From: Chara braunii
Taxonomy: Eukaryota; Streptophyta; Charophyceae; Charales; Characeae
Assembly (NCBI GenBank): GCA_003427395.1
Contig: BFEA01000066.1
Span: 3,247,169-3,311,168, forward strand
Length of the DNA stretch: 64,000 bases
Reading direction: 5' to 3'
Positions 47,455 to 57,631 of this stretch are shown here, piece after piece (the first letter of the stretch is position 1; every line of letters begins with the position of its first letter). The position numbers and the translations under genes are program-made. The notes below the pieces were generated by a model, which was not told the origin of the DNA, did no database searches, and saw only the letters and a list, made by a program, of their open reading frames with translations.

Positions 47455-48060
47455 GTGCCCATGCGCGCCCAAGCTTGATAGTGTTATTTAAGTGCGCGCC
47501 CATGTGCGCCCAAGCTTGATAGTGTTATTTAAGTGCCCACCCATGCGCGCCCAAGCTTGATAGTGCTATTTAAGTGCGCGCCCATGCGCGCCCAAGCTTG
47601 GCATTACTGTGAGAGTGCTCGCTCAAGCGCGCCCGAGCTTGGTTTTGCTATTTGAGTGCGCACCCATGCGTGCCCAAGCTAGATACTGATATTTAAGTGC
47701 GCGCCCATGCGCGCCCATAATCGGCATTGATGTTTTAGTGCATGCCCATGCACGCCCATGGCCAGAATTGCCATTTGAGTATGCGCTCACGTGCGCCCAC
47801 GAAGTGTATCGCTATTTGAGGGTGCGCCCATGCGCGCCTATGCTCGGCATTACCATTTGAGTGTGCGCCCATGCGTACCCAGGCTTGAACTCGCTATTTG
47901 AGTGCGCGCCCATGCACGCCCAAGCTTGGAACTGTTATTTGAGTGCGCGCCCATGCGCGCCCAAACTTAGTGTTGCCATTTGAGTGTGCGCTCATGCACG
48001 CCCACGCTTGGTATCGTTACAGGAGTGCGCCCAGGCTCGGGTAGGCTATGTGAGTGTGCG
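47455..48060. repeat. 41-bp minisatellite, about 14 copies
   Basis: Units such as GCGCGCCCAAGCTTGATAGT followed by GTTATTTAAGTGCGCGCCCAT. The first four are nearly identical at 41-bp steps (47,465, 47,506, 47,547, 47,588); later ones degrade. It starts exactly at the outer end of the right LTR. Confidence 0.92.
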
Positions 48061-48427
48061 CTCTGACGTTCGGATGATTCTAGAACGCACGCCCCACGGG
48101 TATGATGGTTGGGGACGCGCGCCTTGCTAGTGTGATTAGTCTTGAGGACGTGAGTGGATGTCTCTGATGGTATGACTAGCCCCAACTCCCGCTGATTTGA
48201 TTTCTTGCCAATCAGTCTCTGCATGGACAATATTTGTATTAGTCCCTGTGCGGACACATATGATATCAGCGCAGTTCAGTTTGCACACGGAGTATTTTGC
48301 AACAGGCCTCTACATAGATAACCCCTTGATGATCAATCCTTCACAGTGACGATACTGGCAGTCGCAGTCCACATATTCTAGTCCACTCGCTACAGAGATA
48401 CTCATATGACGTTGCTACGTTGAGTTG

Positions 48428-48710
48428 CTGAGTTGGTGTTCAGCCGGGCCCATTCAGGCGGGCCCCTATTATCGAGTTGTTGCTGCTCAGTCGGGCCCAT
48501 TCAGGCGGGCCCCTATTATTGAGTTGTTGCTGTTCAGCCGGGCCCATTAAGGCGGGCCCCTATATCGAGTTGTTGTTGTTCAGCCGGGCCTATTCAGGCG
48601 GGCCACTATATCGAGTTGTTGCTGTTCAGGCGGGCCCATTCAGGCGGGCCCCTATATCGAATTATTGCTGTTCAGCCGGGCCCATTCAGGCGAGCCCCTA
48701 TACTGAGTTG
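48428..48710. repeat. 46-47-bp minisatellite, six copies
   Basis: Unit with CAGCCGGGCCCATTCAGGCG and GAGTTGTTGCTG, at 48,474, 48,521, 48,567, 48,613 and 48,659. The internal GGGCCCATTCAGGCGGGCCC is itself an inverted repeat. Confidence 0.92.
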
Positions 48711-48939
48711 ATTGCTGATCCCATCGACTTGGGTTATTTTCCTTAGTTGCTGATATCCCCCTTTATCACCAGGACACCATTGTTTGGTGTAACCACTTGT
48801 CAGGAGCATACTACCTTACTTTGCACATTGGTCAAGCTGGCTCCTCAACATGAGGCAACCCCTACATAGTGTAAGCTGGTTGAGAAGGTCTGTTATCGAC
48901 GCGTTGGAAATCAGAGCTTCGTCATTAGGGCCAATGAGT

Positions 48940-49337
48940 CTCCCATATCGAGATACACGTTGGTGATCACTTATCACGTGAGAAATGCTGGGCAGGGAAT
49001 AAAGGGAGCCACCTATGACCGGATTGCTGATTATATCTTCCACAGGGAGAGTTACTGGAGGGAGCACTAGTTACATGTGGTGTTTCCCCAGGTCCCCTTT
49101 GCACTAGGTGGTGCTCTCTTTGACTTCGATGGTTGTAATCCAAAACCACTGAGCAGATGTGGCAGCAAGGAAAAGAGGCGTCAGGACAGGAGGATAAGGA
49201 GCGAGGTGGCCATATCAGGGATACCTATTACCACCTGTTTCCAGAGGTCAGAGATAGACGAGTCAGACCAAGAGCCTTGTTGTGTGAGCGACGTTGACTT
49301 GGGGGACTATTTTGACTGGGATATTCACAGGGATTGA
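48940..49337 (+). pseudogene. Unrecognised ORF relic upstream of element 3
   Basis: The frame reads VITYHVRNAGQGIKGATYD and YIFHRESYWREH, a TAG at about 49,069, then VVFPQVPFALGGALFDFDG and an acidic end (VSDVDLGDYFDWDIHRD). No known domain and no second copy in the window. It lies upstream of the element 3 PBS, hence probably in its LTR. Confidence 0.3.
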
Positions 49338-49563
49338 GTACTCTTGAGTTGGAGCAGATCCAGGGCATCGTATGACATTGGTCACTGGAGTGAGACGCAC
49401 GCGGAAGGCAGCCCTATAACGGGTTACTTACCTCTTAGCGCGATACTTGCTTGAGGGTGATTGATCTAGGCATTTCATGTCAGGAGGACCTAGGTAAGAG
49501 GAGGTAGCCGACCCTTCAAGGGGGAAGGGACTTGTCCCATTTCTTGGGGATGGCTACAGTCAT

Positions 49564-49926
49564 TTGGTGGGAGCAGACTTTGCTATACAGGTGTTTCGGA
49601 AGCCACTCTATGGAGACCGTTTTCTAGAGGTTTCTTATGATTACATCTACGGCAAAGGACGGATTGAGATCTTGATCGGTGCCACTGGCAGCATTTTCCT
49701 CGCCGAGGAGCTGTACCTCTGGAGTGTTGCAGAAGAGGAGATGGCGAGGTGTATGACATATATCAGCAAGATCGATCATGCGATATCTTTTGACATCAGC
49801 TATGTGGTCCCAGAGTCGATAGCCACTCAGGTTCTCAATGATGATGAGGACCAGCGTGTACCAGATACGGAGTCCCAGACAGTCAAGCCCACTCATGAGG
49901 GGGTACCACTCGTCGTCATTGATTGA
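49564..49926 (+). CDS. Unrecognised 120-aa ORF in presumed LTR of element 3
   Basis: Open frame with YDYIYGKGRIEILIGATGSI, LYLWSVAEEEMARCMTYIS and a C-terminal QTVKPTHEGVPLVVID. The alternating hydrophobic pattern followed by an acidic helix loosely recalls the pre-gag repeated domain, but the signature words are absent. No membrane segment. Function unknown; may be a chance frame. Confidence 0.3.
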   Translation: MVGADFAIQVFRKPLYGDRFLEVSYDYIYGKGRIEILIGATGSIFLAEELYLWSVAEEEMARCMTYISKIDHAISFDISYVVPESIATQVLNDDEDQRVPDTESQTVKPTHEGVPLVVID

Positions 49927-50490
49927 GGCCCGTATCTTTTAGTCACTGAGATGTATTATAACATTATTATGATTTATCAGTGACTGCAGCCCCTCCTATG
50001 GTTGCTTCCTGCATTCTCCGTGTACTACTCTTCAGTCTCGTGTCTCTGGTCATGCTCTTGCAGAGTCTGGTTTCTGGTCTTTTCATCCTCTCAGTGTCAT
50101 TTGATTTATGATGCATGTCTTATAATGCATGGAATGTTTATGCATGAGGTAACAAGTTATTTATCACTTGTTATTATAATAGGTTACACTCAAGGCTACT
50201 TGAAGGACTCCTAGATAATAGGGACTCCGGTGACCTTGAGTCTAACCTTTATACGGGGTTAGGTGCAGGCGATAAGACCGAACGCCTCACTCTAAGTCAT
50301 GTCGCCGCTGGCAGGAGGGATAACCCTGACTACTCGACTGTGTGACAAAGGCTGCTTATGAATGCACTTCTAATTTCCCTAAAACTTTCCAAAATCCTGC
50401 GTGACAGTCTGCCAGTCCACCAACCCACTTTACTCGGCCCGGGGAGGGACATCGAACCAGGCCCCTAGAACGGTGGGGGCGCGACAAAAA

Positions 50491-50508
50491 TGGCGCCGTT
50501 GCCGAGAG
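50491..50508 (+). promoter_or_regulatory. Primer-binding site of element 3 (tRNA-Asp type)
   Basis: TGGCGCCGTTGCCGAGAG, matching the plant tRNA-Asp complement over the first 14 bases. It follows the LTR end ...GCGACA and four A bases. Confidence 0.85.
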
Positions 50509-50746
50509 CTCAAAAATTTTGAGTTCTTGGGAGCGGACCTTGGTCACAATATTCAGTGACTAGGCAACAGTCTAATATTTCGTACAAGGTCTGGTTCAGG
50601 TCAGAAAAACTATTCGGCCAGAGGAGCCCCGAGAGGAGGGGCCTCTTGCAGAAGTCTATCTGAAGTGACTCAGACCTGCAGGCAAGGGTTCGGAATTTGT
50701 GTTCTAAACCCTTCGCTTGACAAGTCCTTAAGTCAGAAACCAGACA

Positions 50747-51125
50747 ATGACTGAAGAGTTTAATGTCCTTGAAACCCTTGTGTCACCTGCGGTAGTGCCT
50801 CCCTTATATGTTTGTCGAATGCATTACTTGTGTGAAAAGTACGACGACTGTGCATGTGCTTGTCTCTAGATTCCTCGACACTGATGATTATGATATTCGA
50901 CCCTACGTCCTAGAAGGGGTTGATCGGGACCCTAGTTTCTTTACCAACTGGGATGTTATAGTGGAGTGTGTCGAAGCCGAGAGGGATCAGTTGAGACAAC
51001 AAGGGATAGAAGCGAGTTGGAGCTTACTGCCTAGGATTTATGAAAAGATTCCTACGCCGCCAGTACCTAAAGGATTCTGTGATGGTAGGAACTGACAGCC
51101 AATCATCAATGTAGCACTGAGGACG
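50747..51125 (+). pseudogene. Pre-gag repeated domain, element 3 unit P1
   Basis: The ATG at 50,747 reads MTEEFNVLETLVSPAVVPP. After a frameshift near 50,805 it continues VECITCVKSTTTVHVLVSRF, LDTDDYDIRPYVLEG, TNWDVIVECVEAERDQLRQQ, IPTPPVPKGFCDGRN, then TGA where other units have Trp, and PIINVALR. It starts about 240 bp after the PBS. Confidence 0.7.
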
Positions 51126-51151
51126 CAAATATGATAAGTAGTCGATGTCGG

Positions 51152-51540
51152 CAGTAACTGGAGCGATAGAGGCACTGACCAGGATCACGGCTGGAGGTGC
51201 TTTCCTATATGTCATTGAGAGGTGTGTGACTTGTGAGCACGACTCAGTGATTTTACACGTCCTTGTACCCTGATTCCTTGATTCAAATAAGTATGATATA
51301 AGGTCATACGTATTTGCTGGAACAAAGAGAAGGATTGACTATGAGGCGTGTTGGGTAGTTGTTGTTGAGTATATCCTTGATGAAAGGTTGTTGTTGAAAC
51401 AACAAGGAAAGAAAGTGACGTGGAGTGTCCTACCTAGAGAGTTTGAGAGATTCCCAAGTCCTTCTGTGCCTGCTAGTTTCTGCGACGTGAAGGACTGAGG
51501 GTCAATCCTCAACGCAGTATTAAGGGATCGAGTGTGCTGA
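51152..51540 (+). pseudogene. Pre-gag repeated domain, element 3 unit P2
   Basis: Complete in one frame: AIEALTRITAGGAFLYVIER, CVTCEHDSVILHVLVP, TGA, FLDSNKYDIRSYVFAG, LLLKQQGKKVTWSVLP, PSPSVPASFCDVKD, TGA, GSILNAVLRD. Both internal stops replace residues that are Arg and Trp in sibling units. Confidence 0.72.
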
Positions 51541-51584
51541 GCTATGTTGATCGATGTTTACACTCCTGATGATGGAGAGAGTTT

Positions 51585-51878
51585 ATGCTTTCAGGTCTAT
51601 CTAGACGAGCAGCAAGCGACTGTCATCGCGACTGTGAGAGGATCGATACTAGGCTAGGTAGGCACGACGAGATTGGCATGGTAGAGCAGTACCTTGAGCT
51701 TATGCGAGCGGCTGCTTTTAGAGCGATTACGGGTCAGACTAAGATTAGGCATTTGCTGGATTGCAAGAGTTCGGATGGCAGGAGAGTGATGCTACATGCG
51801 AGAGACGAGACCATCTTATCTAGACAGCGTCCTGCGGACAGTCTGGCTGGAGGCACTCGAGGCAGCCCAAGGCAGTGA
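51585..51878 (+). CDS. Pre-gag module Q, element 3 copy
   Basis: Open frame with EQYLELMRAAAFRAITGQTK and LLDCKSSDGRRVMLHARDET. Homologous to 11,717-11,961 in element 1. Not recognised. The N-terminal third may be out of frame relative to the ancestral sequence. Confidence 0.5.
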   Translation: MLSGLSRRAASDCHRDCERIDTRLGRHDEIGMVEQYLELMRAAAFRAITGQTKIRHLLDCKSSDGRRVMLHARDETILSRQRPADSLAGGTRGSPRQ

Positions 51879-52057
51879 TACTGGAATGTGAAAACTTTAT
51901 GTCAATAGCGACTGTGATCATTAGTAGAGGATAGTCAGATGGAGTGACTTAAGCTGACATTCCCTTCGAGACAGTGAGCCATGACGTTATAGGCACAGGA
52001 AAGGATTAGACGGATCGAAGATAAAGAAGGATCATGGGGGTTGCTAGGGACTAGGCA

Positions 52058-52488
52058 ATGTCTGGTTACTGCCCGACAATCATGGCAGCACTGAACGCCC
52101 TAGTTCCTTTTACCAGTGGAGGAGTTTTTCCTTACAAGATAGAGCGTTGTGTATCCCTTGAGGAGAGGCATGCCCCAGGAAAGGCATACATCCTTGTAGT
52201 GAAGTTCCTCGACACTGGAGAATATGATATCCGACCCTACGTCCCTTTATTGAGGGAAAAATGGATAAATCATGAGTCTCTTCGAAACTGGATTAGTAAT
52301 ATAGTTGACTAAGAAAAGAAAGAATTAGAGAGAAAAGAGATAAGAGTAGTTAGTGACTTAACACCGATTGTGTTTGATAGGATTCCCGAACCCCATTTGC
52401 CAGAAAGTTTTATTGACGGCAGGAACTGGGAACCAATTTTAAACGCAATCCTAAGAGAGAAAAAATTCAGAAAGAGAATAGGAGTTTA
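52058..52488 (+). pseudogene. Pre-gag repeated domain, element 3 unit P3
   Basis: MSGYCPTIMAALNALVPFTS, GGVFPYKIERCVSLEER, ILVVKFLDTGEYDIRPYV, one TAA at 52,310, then IPEPHLPESFIDGRNWEPIL and NAILREKKF. It ends with TAG 18 bp before the gag ATG, so one transcript could carry both. Confidence 0.72.
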
Positions 52489-52506
52489 GCCAGTAAGCTA
52501 GACAGA

Positions 52507-53457
52507 ATGGTCAAAGGACCGAACGCACAGCGGAGCCGTGCTAGCTCCTCTGCTGGGGATGGAGAAGTGACCACTACCGCGGTTCTTCGAGAGATGTTGA
52601 ACCGAATAAAAGCCATGAAGACCGGGATGGACACTATGAATGTCCGTCTAAAATTTCCAAGAGTTAAGGTACCTCCAAAGAACATACCCTGCTTTGATGG
52701 AACCAAGGTTAGGGAGTTCCTGGAAGACTATGATGTCTTCGGTATGAGCCATGGTTGGTCGGATAAACAGCAGTTGAAAGCTCTGCTAGCCTATGTTGAA
52801 CCTAAGATGAGGGTGTCGGTAACAAAAATGACACAAGGGCTGACAACATGGACAGACGTAAGGCAAAAGATGCTGGAAGAGTACGCCAAGTATGACCTCC
52901 TAACAACCATGCAAAATTTGTTGGATGTACGACGCTCCAAATACGCTACCCTCGATCAATTTCTAGAGGATTTTGAGAGGGTTGCACGGAGAGTACCCTT
53001 CCTAGACGAGGCTCAAAAATGTCATGTCCTACTGACTAACTTCGTGGAGGACCAAAGGAAGAGTGTGGTAAGTCGCGCTGCCCATTATCCTCTAAAGTGG
53101 GATAAAGTAGTTGAGATGGTCCGTGAGTTGCCTTCCGTGTCCAACCGAAAATGGTCCTTGGAACAGATGAAAGCAATCACTAGTGCAAGAGAAGGAAATG
53201 TTGAGGCAGTTACGGGAGAAAACTTGAAGGCCGAGGAGATCCTTGGTCTTCTCGTTAAGCTTGGTACCTTCGAAAAGTTAACCCTTCCTACCCCAGCAAC
53301 TCAAACACTTGTTGGAGCCGAGGAAGGTAAGGAAGAAAGAAAGAAGGAGAAGCAAAAGGAAGAGAGTGAGAGTGAGAGTGAGAGTGAGAGTAGTGATGAT
53401 GATGACGCTAGGCGACGGAGAAAAAAGAGACAAAAGAAGAAGTGCGACCGGGATTAG
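52507..53457 (+). CDS. gag: Gag (capsid part) of element 3
   Basis: 316-residue open frame. N-terminus MVKGPNAQRSRASSSAG, coiled coil TTTAVLREMLNRIKAMKTGM, capsid IPCFDGTKVREFLEDYDVFG, QQLKALLAYVEPKMRV, LLDVRRSKYATLDQFLEDFE and DEAQKCHVLLTNFVEDQRKS. The tail is charged, with a (GAGAGT)n-encoded Glu-Ser repeat and a Lys/Arg cluster. It ends before the zinc knuckle, which survives only as a damaged trace at about 53,505-53,550: the second Cys codon is Tyr, the His codon is Leu, and stops follow. RNA binding would therefore be lost. Confidence 0.8.
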   Translation: MVKGPNAQRSRASSSAGDGEVTTTAVLREMLNRIKAMKTGMDTMNVRLKFPRVKVPPKNIPCFDGTKVREFLEDYDVFGMSHGWSDKQQLKALLAYVEPKMRVSVTKMTQGLTTWTDVRQKMLEEYAKYDLLTTMQNLLDVRRSKYATLDQFLEDFERVARRVPFLDEAQKCHVLLTNFVEDQRKSVVSRAAHYPLKWDKVVEMVRELPSVSNRKWSLEQMKAITSAREGNVEAVTGENLKAEEILGLLVKLGTFEKLTLPTPATQTLVGAEEGKEERKKEKQKEESESESESESSDDDDARRRRKKRQKKKCDRD

Positions 53458-53549
53458 AAGAAAGTTAATAAGAGTCGAGATTGACAAAGGAGAGATGACC
53501 CCTTCTGATGTTATTATTATGACGAGGAAGGTCTCTAACCTGGTGCCCG

Positions 53550-54832
53550 ATGTTAGAAAAAGAGTTTGAAGAATGGATTGTCAAGAAAAACACCAATAGG
53601 CACATCTGTGATGCCAATTGGAACAAGGTAGACTTCCGAGTCAAAGGAGGGATGCGAGCGGTAATCCTAGAAAAGGCTAAGGCCAATAAGGATCAAAAGA
53701 AGAAGGCTAGGGTTAATGTTGTCACCTTTGACGGTATGCTACCTCCGGAAATAGTGACTCGAGACGACAATCCTGGAAGACAAAACCTGAATGTATCCCA
53801 TATCAGCCAAAGAGAGGTTGAAGATAAAAAGCGGGCGAAGGCTCAAAGAAAGCTAGACCAGTTGATCGATGAGACCAAGGATCTAGTGAAGGAAGGGAAA
53901 AGAAAGAAAGCTGCCGGGAAAAAGAGGAAGGTGGTCTTGAGATCCGAGGCCGAGGAGGGTGTCTCAATAGATGAAGTAGTAAAGAAACTACTTGAAGAAA
54001 CCGAGATCACCCTATCCTGGAAGGTGGCGGTAGCCTTCGTGCCAAAGTTTAGAGAAGAACTCAAAAAGATGGTTGAACGGCGGAAGGTAGAAATGAATAG
54101 CTTAAGACTCTTCCCTCAGCATGTGGAAAGAGCCTCGCCTGGGACCGAGATGAGGTTTGGGAACATGTCGTGTGACGACTTTAATATCTCCGTAAACGAC
54201 GTGAAAGTTAGAGCCCTAGTGAACTTTGGGGCCGAGATGGTTCTTATGTCCTTGTCCACGATGAGATCATGTGTGCTTGGAATAGACCGGAAGGCTAATC
54301 ATCAGCTTTCTAATATAGCCGGATTCCTGCCTTTGGAAGGTTTTATTGATGATTTGTCGACTCGGATTGGAACTTTACGGTTTCAGATCCTTAGTTTTGT
54401 GGTTCCCAACTTGGATCATGACTGCATTCTCTGAGCCTCTTTCCTACATAGAATGGAGGCTTCTGCGTTCTTTGGCCATGGAGCGGCCAGACTTTCTCTT
54501 CAGAACCCTGTCATTGGTCAAGAACAGGCCTTTGTGATAAGTGATATGCATCATCCTTGTCATCAACGACATGTTAATTCTCTTAAACATTGAGAATCTG
54601 ACAAGCTGATTGAGGAAGTACGAGCAAATCTGAAAGAAAGTGGAATAATAGGCGAGAAGACAACGATTAGAGTAAATGATATCGGGAAGATGCTCAAGCT
54701 CCTGGATAAAGAGAAGGAGTTGGGCGATAAGAGAGAGATGGAAGGATTCAAGGATGTTGTGAGGGCGACAAAACCTGACACGATGCAGCTCACCTTCTCT
54801 GCAACTAGGCCTTTTTTAGAAAAATAGTCACC
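53550..54832 (+). pseudogene. pol: Gag C-terminus, protease and linker of element 3
   Basis: ICDANWNKVDFRVKGGMRAV, basic Lys-rich stretches, VAVAFVPKFREELKKMVERR, then protease: VNDVKVRALVNFGAEMVLMS (active site Asp-Thr-Gly changed to Asn-Phe-Gly, so inactive), SFVVPNLDHDCIL, TGA at 54,432, ASFLHRMEASAFFGHG. A linker follows with IGKMLKLLDKEKELGDKREM. Same layout as the inverted block of element 1. Confidence 0.8.
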
Positions 54833-54943
54833 GGGTCCAAGAGGAAGTATAAGCACAAGAGCGTTAAGAAGAATCCGGTGGCAGTCTTGATATAAAATGA
54901 CTACAATGAAGCATTAGAGAAAAAAAGAAAGATAATTAAAGGG

Positions 54944-55800
54944 TTGAGAGAGACTGCATTGAAAGGAGAAAGGATTACCTCAGAGAGGTTCAAGATAATG
55001 AAGGTAGGAGCCAATGATTTCCTTCTGCCGGTTGAGAGGGATTCCATATGTGAATTATGTCAAAAGTACAATGGGGCATTTTCCTTTAATAATAAGGAGA
55101 GGGGACGACTGGACGTTGACATGATCAAGATGGTCAAGATTTGGACCGTCCCTCACACGCCTTGGAATGATAGACCCACGAAATATGCTCAAAAGAAAGA
55201 AAAAGAGGTAATGAAGTACATAAACCAGAAGATCGCCTCCAACGTTGCAGAATCAACGGATGACGATTATGCCAATCAGTGGTTTTGTTTTTGGAAGTCA
55301 GGAGGAGGTCTACGCTGGATACAAAACTTGCAAAAGTTGAATTCGGTAACTGTTCGCGATGCGGGTAGTTTACCGAACGTGGATCTACTGGCCGAGTCTT
55401 TCGTCGGAAGAAACATTTACTCCCTAGTAGACTTATACTCTGGCTATGACCAGTTCCCCATAGATCCTACTAGTCGACCTATGACCGCCATGCACACACC
55501 TAGAGGCCTCATACAAATGTGTGTGGTGCCTCAAGGGTGGACGAATGGGGTCGCGGTTGTCCAGCGAGACATGCTAAAGGTCATGGAGGATATATGCCCA
55601 GAGGTCACGTTCTCATACATCGATGACAATCCGGTTAAAGGACCGAAGGAAAAGGATGAGACCTTAGTGGATGGTCGAGTTAGGCGGTTTGTATGGGAAC
55701 ATGCGCAGGGAGTGGCGAAAGTACTAGAAAGGTTGGCTAAGTACAACCTAACAGTCAGCGGACCGAAATCACTACTGTTCCAAAGGGAGACACTATATTA
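54944..55800 (+). pseudogene. pol: Reverse transcriptase of element 3
   Basis: RGRLDVDMIKMVKIWTVPHT, LRWIQNLQKLNSVTVRDAGS, motif A SLVDLYSGYDQFPID, TAMHTPRGLIQMCVVPQGWT, YIDD at about 55,617, and LTVSGPKSLLFQRETLYYG. It then jumps directly into the end of RNase H, so thumb and connection are missing. Otherwise intact palm and fingers. Confidence 0.87.
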
Positions 55801-55985
55801 TGGGACGGAGGTTCATCCTAAGAACGGATTCCACGACAGTAATCGAGGCTATTAAGAGGCATCAGCAAGTAGATGCTACGGTCAATAGGTGGATAACTCA
55901 TATATAGACGTATGATTTTGTATTAGAAAAGGTACCTACTGATAAGAATCAAGCAGATGGTTAAGCCGCGTGGAATGGGGATCAA
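55801..55985 (+). pseudogene. pol: RNase H remnant of element 3
   Basis: GRRFILRTDSTTVIEAIKRH, QQVDATVNRW, TAG, then DKNQADGLSRVEW in a shifted frame. The first catalytic Asp and the Glu are deleted. Confidence 0.75.
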
Positions 55986-56043
55986 TAAATGATGAATCTC
56001 TTGAGGAGGCACCCTTCGACGGGCCTTCGTTGACGAATTCCTA

Positions 56044-57533
56044 ATGGAAGACGATGATGAAGGCCTACCTCCTGCTCCCAATTGTTATACGGCCTCAGCC
56101 ATGGCAACCAGTAGAGAAGACTGCTGGAAAGAAAAGGAAGATCCCTACCTCCACTACCTCTTGATTCAAGAGGATGAGGAAGAAGGGTGGTATGGGATGG
56201 TGGAACAGGCCGCTGTTGCAGCTCATGAGCTGGCTGAGAGCTCAAAAATGGTTGAGCGTCGATTGAAAGAGATAGAGGATGAGTCAGAAGATTTAGAACA
56301 GAGTAAGGATGATGAGGGAAGACTTAGAAAGAAAGAATATAATAGAGAGTATAAGAGGGTCGGTATAGTGATGAGCAGTAATCTCTTGAACGAGTTCTAC
56401 CATGAGAGGGCAAAAATGACCTTTAGACTACGTAGGGGTCACTGTTTTGTAGATGCTAAGGAAGGACTACCGCCGCTGAGAGTGGTGTGTGGTAGGGAAA
56501 GGCAACTAGAGATGATCGCCACGCTGCATGAAGGTCTAGCAGGGGGTCATAGGGGTGCTGATGCTACATACTATAAAGTATCCCGACTATATTACCGGGA
56601 TGGTATGAGGGATATGGTTATGAGATATTGTAAGTTTTGTGAAGCCTGTCAGAAAATATCATTTATGAGACTGATTGAACCCTTATACCCCATTGTTCTT
56701 GTTGAGCCTGGTAGTAGTGTTCACCTTGATCTAATTACTATGCCACCTGGTAAGGATGGAATAAAATATATACTAAACATGTGAGATAATATGTCTGGTT
56801 ATGTTGAAGCAAAAACTATCCGTAAGAAAACCGCAAAAACAGTGGCAGATTGGATCGAGGAAATCTACCTAAGGTACCCCTTCATACGTGAGTTTGTGGC
56901 TGATCAGGGGTCGAAATTCAAGAACGAGAGGGTTAGAAAACTCATGTTCATACTTGGAGTCAGGATCAGATATGTGACGCCATATCATCCTCAGGCTAAT
57001 GCACCAGTGGAAAGAGGTCACAGGACTCTAAAGGATGCTATATCAAAATGGTGTCGATGTGATTCCAGAAGTTGGTCATCCTTCTTGAGAGCGGCTGTCT
57101 ATGCTAACAATGTGACTGTCAAACGGACTACATGTAAAGCACCTGTTACACTCTGGTACGACCGGTATGCTACTTCTCCCATTGAGAACCTGGTTGAGAC
57201 CTGGACCCATGAAGCGCAGAGAGAGTCATACTCCACAGAGGAGTTGCTGGGGCTGAGGATCAGGCAGATCAAGGAAGTGGATGAGGTCATAATTGAGGCC
57301 ACAAAGAGGATGTCAGACAACAGGTTATCTAACCAGACACGATGAAACAGCAAGAGGTATATCAGGAAAGAACGACTTCAGGTCGGGGATATTGTACTTC
57401 TGCATGATACATCTCTAGAGACGCAGTGGACCAAGAGATTGGAGGCCAGGTGGATGGGACCTTTCAGGATCATCAGAGAGGTTGAGGGCAAAACCTATGA
57501 GTTGAAGGCAAGGCCTATGAGTTAGTATCCGGC
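56044..57533 (+). pseudogene. pol: Integrase of element 3
   Basis: Acidic linker, then the HHCC domain LHEGLAGGHRGADATYYKV with YCKFCEACQK; core SSVHLDLITMPPGKDG, TGA at 56,782 where Trp is expected, EFVADQGSKF, ANAPVERGHRTLKDA; C-terminal domain LQVGDIVLLHDTSLETQW and MGPFRIIRE after a TGA at 57,343 (Trp in element 1). All three DDE residues are present. No chromodomain. Confidence 0.87.
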
Positions 57534-57631
57534 TCCCGACTCCGAAAATTCATACTTAGAGATGCAGATTTGATTCTGAGTTCGGGCAAAATGATGGGGC
57601 GAGGCCCGAGAGCCGTCTAGCATCAGCCTGG

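Larger units (their letters stand above)
50487..57533 (+). mobile_element. Ty3/gypsy element 3, internal region, decayed
   Basis: Plus-strand order: PBS (50,491), repeated domain units P1, P2, module Q, P3, then gag, PR, RT, an RNase H remnant and integrase. Sister of element 1. A 5' LTR end GGGGGCGCGACA lies at 50,486; no matching 3' LTR was found before 64,000. Confidence 0.85.
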
